Assembly (NCBI GenBank): GCA_905250885.1
Contig: CAJNOQ010003031.1
Span: forward strand, 1-21,708
Length of the DNA stretch: 21,708 bases
Source: Didymodactylos carnosus
Taxonomy: Eukaryota > Rotifera > Eurotatoria > Philodinida > Philodinidae
Direction: 5' to 3'
In this document: piece by piece, positions 1 to 10,700 of the stretch
Layout of the letters: every line of letters begins with the position of its first letter
Position numbering within the stretch: the stretch's first letter is position 1
The notes under the pieces: generated by a model
What the model was told of the DNA's origin: nothing
Databases searched by the model: none
Seen by the model: only the letters and a program-made list of their open reading frames with translations
Made by a program: the position numbers and the translations under genes

Positions 1-1302
1 ATTTGTATAACGATGAGATATTGAAGGTATTTTTTGTCAATGTCATGGGGATAATGTTGTTGTACGGATTGTCAATAGAATAGAAATATATTTAACCTTT
101 TTGTGCCTGTGAGGTTTCATTCTAATTGTATAACGTTCACAAGTTATCTATGTAGATAAGATTGAGATGTATAATAAATTGAATTAGTATTACAACATCT
201 CTCATTCTTTATCCCAATCAATTTGTCTATGGATTAATTGTTTATGCTTTATACAATCAACAACAGTAGCAGTTGTGTTTATCAGTCACTCACTCCATAT
301 TCAATCTTTGAAATGTAATAATAATAATGATGATGATAATGTGAGATAGACATACAATAATACAATAAACGAGAAGAAGAAGAAAAAATATCTTATGTTA
401 TAGTCATTCATTCTCTTCACGTATTCTCTCATATGTATGAAAAGTGTGATATAACGAGGTATGTAAGAAAAATTTTTATATAAAAAAAATAACTGTTAAA
501 TTTTAACGAAAACGAGTCAACTTTTTTATTTTTATTTTTTTATGATTTTTAAATATACCCATCCGTAATGAAATGTTTTATCGAATCTAAATTTGAACTT
601 TTTCTAAATTTATCGTATATGTTACTTAATGCCTTGACAACAGACAGCAATAGCGTTCTCTTTGTTCTTATGAACATGTTGTTTTAGAAAATTTTATTGA
701 ATAATGAATATGTAAATGGTGACGCACGATTAAACAGCAAATTTTTTTTCTAATTCGACTTTTTTTCTTTTTCTTTTTGTTCATAAGAAAAGTATCACGT
801 TATCAATTAAAGAAAAAAAATGGCTAAAACTGTACTCATTTTCAATCACGTTCATTATGAAATACATATCACGCACTGCATGAACGCGCTTTTTAACGGG
901 AATAAATGATTGATGATAGTTTAATTTTCATCTTTAAAAACGTCTAATAAAGATCTAGTTTTCAATAATAAATCATTTTAATTATATTCTTTAGTATCGA
1001 TTGTAGTTTTAGTTACTATAAGATATTCTTGGACTATCAGTAAGGTTGTCCTCTTGGATTATTAATAAGGGAATTCAGTTTCTTTTAAGTACATACATAT
1101 TAGTAATATAGAATAATCTCGGTGAGGTGAGATAATGGTATATATTAGTTATGCCGTTTAGGCGTGCGTGATAGTGTGTCATCCAAAAGGAAAAAAGAGA
1201 AAAAGTAGATACAGAAGAGAGACAACAAGAGCATACCTATCAAATGTATACATGTGTTATGTGTGTATCTGTATGGTGACAAATTACGCGGTCAACGCTA
1301 CT

Positions 1303-1342
1303 TTTCTGTCTTTCTCTCTCTCTTTCTCTCTTTTTCTCTTTC
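1303..1342. repeat. Pyrimidine (CT/TTTC) tract
   Basis: An imperfect (CT)n/(TTTC)n run with an almost uninterrupted pyrimidine strand. It is a simple-sequence repeat with no coding evidence. Confidence 0.75.
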
Positions 1343-4163
1343 CATATGTGCTACATTGACTGTAGACATGATATATACCCGACAAAACGTGTGTGTTTCG
1401 ATATTGGGCATAGGGTTGTTGTGTTTTCTATGAGTTATTGACCTACAGTAAATTGTACATTTATTTATCACGAGAGAAACGAGAGAATTCTAAAAAAATA
1501 ATTCGAAAATAATTTGTTTATCAACTGAATTATCTCATTATGAGTGAGGGTAAGTCTATTTTTGTTCTGAAATATTCTAGAATAAAATTTTCTGTAGATA
1601 TTTGCTTATTTCTGTTTTCTTGAGAGAGAAAAAAACTCTATCACTCGTCAGAATAACGGTTAATTATTGGATTACATCATTCTTCGAATATCTAACTTTT
1701 CATTTCTTGCAAATATGTCAGAAAATTCCACCTAACTACGTCGATAAACTGCTATTTTTTTTATTCATCATATACACAAATCATGATGTCACTACTCTCG
1801 TTGTTTGACCAATGTGTAGCAATATCAAGTTGTCAATAAGTTGGTCAGTTTTTGAATTGATCTTGTTATTTTTTGTTTATTAATATTTCAAAAAAAAATG
1901 ACATCTCTTCTAAATAAGAGTGCTGATTTTGTGCAAGGTCAAGTTTTTTTTTTTTTTTTTGAATGTATTCAGTGGCTTAAAATACGTTTTATCGTTTTGA
2001 GATGAAGGTTATGTAAAAATGTAGAATGATTGACAGACACACACAGGAATTTGTTCCTTGTATCCGGTGATCCTTGCACATACGTACTAAGTCATTAGTC
2101 GATGAGTATAATAGGTAATAATTTCAATGTGCGAGGACGTGACATTCCGAATACGAAAACTAAAAAGAAAAATATAGTAATTTCTTTTGTTGACTGTTAT
2201 ACGATAGCATTTAAAATCAATTTATTTCGTAGAAAAATTGAATGAAGTCGTATCATCATTGTAAAAGTGGCAAAAGTGAAAAAAAAAGTGTTGAATAGGT
2301 ATGTGATGAAGATTTATTTTGATTACTAATTTAACTAGTTGAGATATCTTTGAAATAACATAAATATATATATATAGAATACAAAAACTACTCGAAAATA
2401 AAAAAGAAAAAAAAGAACAACATCCAATGCAAATATTTTTGTGGTCAAAATTTACCTTTGTTTCTTTCCTATTGTGAGAAATTTGTATTATATTATTGAT
2501 TTTATCAAACATGCCATAGGTTAAATTAAACTTTTAAATTGTGACATAGTAGTGGTTTTTTTTCTTTCTTCATTTTAAAATAGTGTAAACAAATGATCCA
2601 GATAATCATCTATTGAAAAATATCGAGTCATATGCTTATAGATGCCAAATTATCTCTTTTGTTTTGAGATGAAAAAAAAGAGATAAATTTGAAAATTGTT
2701 TGAAGAAACGTTTTAATAAAATAAGTATGCCTAATTTTTTTTTGATGAGATCAATGTCGTCCCATATGATCCCAATAATAATAATAATTAATATTTCAAA
2801 AAGTATATTAACCATATTTACTCTGTTTAATGTGAAAGAATATGTTAACTCATACATCGGATTGATGTATAAGGTCATTGAATTATTGCTCAATGAAGAT
2901 GAATTTTGATACAAGAAAACAAACAAACTATCTTATTTTATTCAGCAATGTCAGGCATATCCGTCACTTGTATGAGAAAGAAGAAAAATAAAATAAATCT
3001 GATCAATTTATTCTAAATAGTAGAACATTACCAATAAATTATTACTTCGTTACTTTACATTTTTAATTTACACTTGTGCTCATTTTCTCATCATTCTCTC
3101 TCTTTCGTTCTCTGTTTTTTCTTCTTCTTTTTTTTTTGTGTGTCAAATAGATAGTGGGTGAATGAGTGTGATCGGTCAAGCGAATGTGGTGTATGTGTGT
3201 ATATTTGAAACATTAAAACATGATCCTCAATAATAATCATTTAATAAAAAAATAATAAATTTTCGCTACTTTTTTTTCTTCCTTCCTCCTTTCTGTCGTG
3301 TGTATGTATATGTATATATTGATGTTTCTGTAACAACTATATCATGTTTCGAAATAAATAAATATTATAGTGTTATTCCACCTGTTTGACAATAATATAC
3401 AAAAAAATAAAAAATAAAAACATCCAAAAATGATTATAAAAAGAAAAGGCAACTATTATATGTTGATTTCTTTTTGTCCTTTTTAAACTTGTTAATAAAT
3501 AAGTAGTTATAATGAAAATTTTTAAAAAATCTATTTTCGTCTATTTATTTATTCAAATTATTTATCTTATATTTCGTATAATGAAACAATGCATGATTTT
3601 TATCATTAAACAAATTGATAATTGGAAAAAAATGAGGATGGGTAAGAATAGATATATCATTAAGCTAAATTGTCTGATATTGGACTAAATATTAGAAAAA
3701 GATTAATTCAAAGTTAGTTATCCAATTTCTACAATGGTAATTTATGCTTACATTATTAACACATTAATATACTAGTCATTGAAAATATTTTTTTGTCCTT
3801 GTTTTATATCGGAATATATGATCGTCTGTTATTTACGAAATTAATAATTTATCTAAGGACAAATTAAGGTGATTGAGAGTGATTCTAATATTTGGAGATA
3901 TAAGCCTTATTCAAATCAAATTTGTATTTATTTATATTCGTTGATGATATAGTAAAAGGCATAATTATCAAAATTTAATTCTTTTTTATAGTAGATGATG
4001 AATTACTGAATTGATCGTCGAAAATGATGTATATTCAGGATGTTAATTGAATCTTTTTCAAAATTTATAAGTAGAATAAATAACGATTTTCTATCCTCAA
4101 AATATCAGAGATGGAATCGTTCCAAAATTCTTAGAATGAGAATGGTTCATTTTAAAAGTTTTC

Positions 4164-4299
4164 TACCAGAACGGAACGACCATTCTAAATTTCCATAGTG
4201 AAAGACTAATTTTGTTCAAAACCAGTTCAAAAATGACATTGATTAGAATCTTTTTTTGGGGGGAGGGGGAAGGCGACCGTTTTACCGGAACGGAACGAC
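4164..4299. repeat. Pair of 17-bp direct repeats in a GC-richer patch
   Basis: Positions 4164-4180 and 4283-4299 are the same 17-mer apart from one base (TACC[A/G]GAACGGAACGAC). They are 119 bp apart, on either side of a G-run (4258-4269). A related GGAATCGTTCC palindrome sits near 4112. The patch is visibly richer in G+C than its surroundings. This could be a decayed small transposable element; no ends or target-site duplication could be fixed. Confidence 0.4.
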
Positions 4300-6531
4300 T
4301 GGGCCGTTATCCGTTACAACTCTACGAAATACCGTTGTTTATTACATGCAAACTCTGGTTTTCCATGTCTTACAAAATCAGTATTGATCAGAAATGATTC
4401 TTGTTGAGATCGAATGTTATAGCAGCACGTTAAAATATTATTATTCACAGTTACTGACTATTGCACTACAGAAAAGAACCATATCTAAGTGGTAAAATAA
4501 AAAAGTCTGCATTGTCAGCCTTTACAAGCGCGTTATAAAACAATGTATAAAAACTCTTAATCGGTGTTGATATTTTAACAAAATTTTTTAAGTGAAATAC
4601 AAGAGTTAGAAGTCGAAATTGATGAATAGTATAAAAAATTTGTATCAACTCATTATTTGTAGCTAATGGAAATTTTTATTCATAATGAGTACAAGCGTTT
4701 GTAGCTTGTGCTTTTTAATGAAAGTAAAAATATTTGTGCATTTTACTATAATATCTCACTTTTCCGATTCTAAATAGTATTCATCATGTTTCACGGGTAT
4801 ATTTCTAATGTGATTCAAATTAGAATGGAAAGACTTTCTAGAACATGCTTGTTTTTTTATTTACAAAAAAATTACATAGCTTTAATTTAGAGATGAAAAT
4901 ACACAAGAGAGAGAGAGAGTTTTCTCATGAGTATATAAATAGTCTATATCTTTACATCGAATAAATGGAATTATAACGTACACACTGATTGTCATTTGAT
5001 TGCTTTGAATTTGTTTAAGAAAACGTCAAGACAAACAGTAGAGATATTTTAAGAAGAAAGTCACTTTTAAGATGATTTCTAATAATTCAGATCGTTTTGT
5101 TATCGAGTTTGTAAAACATTTATACATACATACACATATATCTCATTATCAGTTGTTTGAGTGTTAAAGTAGACCTTTGTTCACCAATACAATAAATAGT
5201 TTTCATGTCTACACGCATACGCATAAAATGTGTTCATACGAAAAACTAAGCAAGAAGTTGCATTAAATGTTATTTTTTTTAAAATACACAGAAGTTTTAA
5301 GTCTTAGTAAATTTGATGCTAAGTAGGCAGGTCAATTTGAAGCATATTCCTATTTTTAAAAATACGACCAAAAAAAAATTCTATATTATACGTTCCCACA
5401 TAATTTCAACACCTGTTTATCCGATTATCAGTTCATTTTCAAATTTTAGAAATGTTTCTGAACTAATTTATTCTCTTAGCTGTTTGTGCTGTAGTCTTTG
5501 CTTTTAGTTTTTAGTCTATTAAATAGTATGATAAAAAACAAATTTTCGTTCTAACCAAAAAAATGGGCCAAAATCTATAGTAGTCGTTTACTGTGAAGTA
5601 CGATTTTCATAATATAACATGACGATTCAAGGTATGAAGTCTCTATGTGATTGTTGCCTTGTTGTTTGGTGAATAGAAAAAAAAAAAATAAACGTATGAA
5701 AATAACAGAGAATATAAACGTAATTGTAGTTGTAAATAAGTCGATTATTACCTTGTTTTTATTTGTATATCTTAGACTTTTAGCGTACTATACTTTATAA
5801 AAAAATTACAATAAAACATATTCAGAGTATAGTAATAATAAACTGTTTTTAGATAGACATTCAGCTAAAATGTAATCTTATTCATCAATTTTGGTATACA
5901 CGCAAGTTCAACGCACTAGACTAAATAATAAATAGATCTTTTGGATTCATTATAAAGTTTCATAAAAGATGTTTTATTTCTGGTTTTTCTCCGATTTCTT
6001 TACCTGTTCAAGGGAACAGCTCATTTTTCATTTTATGGGTAAGAATGGCTTTGGTATCTGAAAATTTATGCTATCTACTAATATATATGTTAGCTCTGAA
6101 TCAGAAATTTTTTTGAAAATGAGATGTAAGATACTTTCAAAAAGATTCCTTTTTTGGCTGCTAACGTTTTGCGACACCTGTTTTCTTTCTTAGATAGAAC
6201 TAATAATAGATTACGTCATCTGTCCTGTTAGTCTCCAATTATAGTTTAAGGTCTTGAGCTAACATTATGAATGATCAATAAAGTTGAATGTTGTACGTCT
6301 GTCCTTCATTCTCTTATACTTTTGATTAGAAGATGTACGCATGTATATATATATATGTGCACTCAGTATATCGATAACTCTAAATATATCCATACTAGGT
6401 ATACTATAGTGCAATAATAATGAAGAGTAAATAGACAAGGAAAAAAGTTTAATATGAAAATAGTAGAATAATTAAGACTTTTGAACATCGTATTTTTTGT
6501 AGAAAAATAAATAAGAATAATAGCAACAACA

Positions 6532-6586
6532 ATGGTTGTTGTCTCATGTACAAATTTCACTATACATCAAAATAATGATTATCACG
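6532..6586 (+). CDS. Candidate alternative first coding exon of the sacsin-like gene
   Basis: The context AACAACAATGG is a good animal start context. The open stretch codes for 18 residues (MVVVSCTNFTIHQNNDYH) and ends in phase 1 at CACG|GTAAGTG, a near-perfect splice donor. Phase 1 is exactly what the exon at 8116 needs: G joined to AA makes a Glu codon followed by SLSSGGG. The implied intron is about 1.5 kb. It competes with the exon at 7733-7775, which has a weaker donor but an intron length closer to the others. Both could be used from separate promoters, or this may be chance. Confidence 0.3.
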
Positions 6587-7559
6587 GTAAGTGTTAGACT
6601 TATTTTTTCATTTATTGACATAATGATAACTGAAGTGTCTATTTTTATTCTTTTTTTGTGTTAAGACATTGACCTGGAGGAAAATATTATATTGAGAAAG
6701 GAAATAGTCATATTCGATTGTTAAAAATGCTTTTTTTTTGGCAGAAATTGTTCGTCAAACGAAAAAATCGTGTGAAAAGATATTAGAACGATTTGTTTTT
6801 TTAATATATAAGATTAGATTAAAAAACTTAACTCACTCAAAAAAACTAACCTAAATGTGGTTAAGCGTTTTAAGTGTTTGTCCACGGTCACGTAGTAAAT
6901 GTCAATGTCCTTTTCGTCTTTTTTCAAGTAGACTCAATATCATGTGACTTATAAATTTAAAAATAAAAAAGGATTCTTAGAAATTATTTTGTCTAAGGAA
7001 TAATTTTAATATGAACAATTTCTAAATTCATATTGATGAAAATCGATGACAATTGAACATCTTTCTCACATGAACTCAAGTATGTTGTTAAGCTTATTTT
7101 GAACAACGTCTAATCATTGCATAAAAAGTGATAAGTTTCGAGTGGCCATATTACATCATTTATATTCGTTTTGTATTATGTTTTTCTCAGTTTTTTGACA
7201 AAATGATGACTTTGAAATGAAATTTATAGTGTGTGCGTGTGTGTTATCACTGATATGGGAAAGTGATATTTCATCTATTACATACATTTCAACGTGTAAC
7301 GAGAATATAGCCGTTCTACTAAAAATAGTAGTCATTAAAAACAAAAAAAAAAAAAAGAAGAAAATGAAGAGAAAGATTGGGTGAGAAGAGTATTTGTTCA
7401 ATATAAAAATAAAAAAAAAAGTGAAGAAAGAAACGTCGTGATGATGGTGTCATATTACCATAAACGAGAATAATTATTCTCTATCGATTGTACATACATA
7501 CACAATAGAGAGTGTAGAAGTATATGAAATAGAAATGGTCGAATAACATCATACATATT

Positions 7560-7570
7560 TGAGGTAGTAG
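7560..7570 (+). other. let-7-like seed string, probably chance
   Basis: The string TGAGGTAGTAG matches the first 11 bases of let-7 family miRNAs. No complementary arm is visible within about 100 bp on either side and the remaining bases do not follow let-7. It is listed only so that it is not mistaken for a miRNA gene. Confidence 0.05.
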
Positions 7571-7693
7571 TTCAAAGTACGTTGAATATAGTAAAAAGAA
7601 GTCAAATTTCTTTAACAAAGACATAAGCGTTATTCGAAAAAACGAAAAATAGGAGAAGAATAAAAAGTACCTGTGTTCTAGTAGTGAATAGTA

Positions 7694-7706
7694 TGTGTGT
7701 GTGTGT
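7694..7706. repeat. (TG)n microsatellite
   Basis: A short TG run just upstream of the candidate start at 7733, in the presumed 5' untranslated or promoter region. Confidence 0.8.
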
Positions 7707-7732
7707 CAACAGGGTTACTTTAACACAAATAG

Positions 7733-10700
7733 ATGTCACAAAAATTGTTGAAACAAATTTTTAAAAATGGAAAAGGTTTGTGAGCTGTATGTACCCATAG
7801 TTATTTTGTTCTCTTTATCATCTTTTCTATCATATTGCTCATTCAATAATCATTTTTATGGTTCATTATCACCTACCTATTTTTTTTTTTGCTCTGCTAT
7901 TTACTACTGTATATAATTGATTAAGGATTAAGTAAATAGAGTATCGTTTAGCTTTTTGTGATTAGCTAAAAAACATAAGAGTATTAAAAGTAGTTAGTTA
8001 TAATTTATATGATATCTTTTAATAGCATGTCACTATTGAAAATGAACGCTCTAGTCCTTTACAGAAAAAACAACAACAACAATAGAAATATTCTAACGTT
8101 TTGTCTTCTATTTAGAAAGTTTAAGTAGTGGTGGTGGAATTGGTCAACAACAGCAACAAGTCACATCTGTTACTAGTATTTCTACTACTGACACTACTAC
8201 TACTGATACGACTACCACTACGAACAACACTGAAGATCCACCTTCATCACCAATATCAAGTTCTTCCAGTCAAATTCAATATGCTAAAATGCGTATTATT
8301 GCTAGTCCAATATTTCATATAAAAGATGTTGTTCGTGCTCTAATTACATCTGTACCTAAATCGAGTGAATTAATTGAAACACTTATTCATTATGGAGACG
8401 TCTTAGGAGCAACAACAATTCACGGATATTTAGTAGAAAAAACATACGAAACAAATACACTTATTAATGATGAATTTAGTGTTTATCAAGTAAATTAATC
8501 TAATTATACAATGATAGTTTGCTTAATTTTGTTTTTTATTTCATTTTCAGGGACCGGCATTATGTGTTACATTTGATATTGAATTAAATGAACAACAATG
8601 GGAAGAATATTTTGGCGTTCATGATGCAGCCATTCATCAACAAGAACAATTACCTATTCAAAATGAACAACAAAATTCAACGAAAATTGCATCCTTCTTT
8701 CATTGTTCAGGTAATACGATTTAATAAGTTGAGTTTAATCTTGATTTATTATTATATATGACAAAACAAAAACAAAAACTAGGACCGTTAACCCTGATCC
8801 GTCCACTTGAGATCCGTGCGGATTCCAGACGAAAACGAGTGCTTTGAAGATATAACTTGCTACTCTGCCAGATAAATAATGAGTGGATGCAATCAGTTCA
8901 TATTGATAGTACACCCTATTATCATTCAGTGGAATATAAATTGAAGCGGTAAAATACAACCATTGTGTTCAGGCAGTATTCAAATGAAACTGGTAGAATT
9001 ATAGGTGATCGGATCGGGTTGAAGAGTGTATGTAAATGTACAATTATCAAAACATACGATAGAAGTTTTATTTTCAAATAAGAAACAAGATTATTCCAAT
9101 AGTTTTATTCCATGTTATTTTCATAGTTTCCTCATTTTTTGGTTTATTTGTTTCTGTTTAGATTTTATATGTGTATCAAGTGGTTCACGTGTTGTTTATT
9201 TTGATCCATGTGATCGTATGACATCAGATGAACGTTCATATGTATCAATATTTGATTTGGAAACAGATGATATTGAAATGTTTGAAGATCAGTTTAAACC
9301 CTTAGAATATTTTTTATCACCATCTAAAACGTCTTTTGCCGGAACAATTATTCGTTTACCATTACGAACAACGAAAAATCAGCAAATGATTACAAATCAA
9401 CTATACAATTTAGATGATTTATGTCAACAAATTAACGATTATTTTATTGGGTAATCTAACTACTTTCTTTTTAAAAAGACTTCTATCTCTTCTATCAGAT
9501 CAACAAAACCACGTACTTTTTTGTTTTCCAGCAATAAGATAAGATTTAGAGAGTCAAGATAAATACCAAAGATGCAAAATCGATCCGCAAGAATGAAAAA
9601 ACGTTTTCCCGATATAAAAAAAAAGATTTCCAGGTCGTGTGTGAGAATATTTTCTTCTACAATTATTCGTTTTTTAATACTTTTCTGAAAAAATATTTTT
9701 TTTTAATGAAAGAATTTTCATGCGCATAGCCATCAGAACAAACGGGTCTATTTCTGTATCCTTGGGTAAAATATATCCGATAAAGAATAAAAGAAAATTA
9801 TTTTGATTTATTTTCGTCTAATAGAGAAAGACTTTCTTAAGTATGTTATTTTTGTTATTAGAAATGATTTATATTCTCAAATTCAATTATTATTATCGAC
9901 AAATTTAACATCTATAACATTTGATCATACAAAAGATTTTCATACATTTAAACAGTTAATACAAGTACAAATACGAAATCAAACATATCAATTTAAAGAT
10001 TATATGAAATATTTACCATCGACAACTGACTATCCAAAATCAATCACATCAATAATTAATATTGAAAAAGAATCATCGACACATTTTTTAACTCCAACAG
10101 GAAATAATAGTCAATTACAACCAAGGTAGAAAAAATGATTTTTAATTCTAAAATTATCATTTTTTTGATGATAATTTTTTTTTTTTTTTATCTAGAAATA
10201 ATTATGTTTTCTCTTATTTTAGTTCTCCACAATCGTCTACATCTGATAATTCACCCACATCACCATTAACTTATACAAAATGGTTATTATCAATTTATGT
10301 TGACTATAATGAAACTGAAAAATGTGAATTTATTGTTAAATTATTAGTACCACTTTCATCTCATCTTCCACTTTTAAAATTATCATCTATTTCATCATCT
10401 ACTTATGCTACATTTCGTTCAGTACAATTAACTTCTATACGTACACTCTACTATTCTACGTCTATATCTCCAACAGTAACATCAAATTTAAGACAATTAA
10501 AATTTCCACAAGCGTATGCTTTAATGTTGAAAGATTTTTCTCGTCTAATTAAACCGTCATCATCAAATACACAACAATTTTTATCAAATGATATGTTATG
10601 GTCACTTATGCCAGATATTAATGAACAACAACAATTACAACAAAATAAAAGTCATGAATTAACAACGACAACAATTTATGATATTATGCCAGATATTTGG

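Larger units (their letters stand above)
1..7732. other. Long non-coding stretch upstream of the sacsin-like gene
   Basis: About 7.7 kb without a supported complete gene. All frames are broken by frequent stops, and the short open stretches are AT-rich, T/F/Y/I-rich low complexity. It contains pyrimidine tracts (about 1303-1342), a T16 run near 1946, TA repeats near 2364 and 6349, a GA repeat near 4910, and a somewhat GC-richer patch near 4100-4360. Two ATG-plus-strong-donor sites (1540 and 6532) lie here and are in phase with the sacsin-like gene, so part of the stretch may be that gene's 5' intron or promoter region. I found no tRNA or rRNA signature. Confidence 0.6.

Noticed and set aside
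1168-1359. 63-codon open frame running into a CT tract
   Set aside because: The C-terminal third is a translated pyrimidine repeat and there is no other support.
2222-2926. Two 96-codon minus-strand open frames
   Set aside because: Phe/Ile/Leu/Tyr-rich translations of A-rich DNA without motifs; expected by chance in such composition.
4212-4397. 61-codon plus-strand open frame across the G-run
   Set aside because: No family resemblance. Its Gly/Glu composition comes from the G-rich run, and no start or splice context supports it.
7560-7570. let-7 miRNA seed-like string TGAGGTAGTAG
   Set aside because: No complementary arm nearby and the rest of the would-be mature sequence departs from let-7.
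9026-9161. Open frame extending upstream of exon 4 from 9026
   Set aside because: It lies in intron 3. A good acceptor (TTTCTGTTTAG) at 9161 gives the correct phase and the family-matching DFICVSSG start, and the upstream translation is Phe-rich intron sequence.
9803-9861. Exon 5 starting near 9825 after CTAATAG
   Set aside because: The phase does not fit the GG|GTAATC donor at 9450. The acceptor at 9861 (TTTTTGTTATTAG) fits the phase and restores the expected family spacing.
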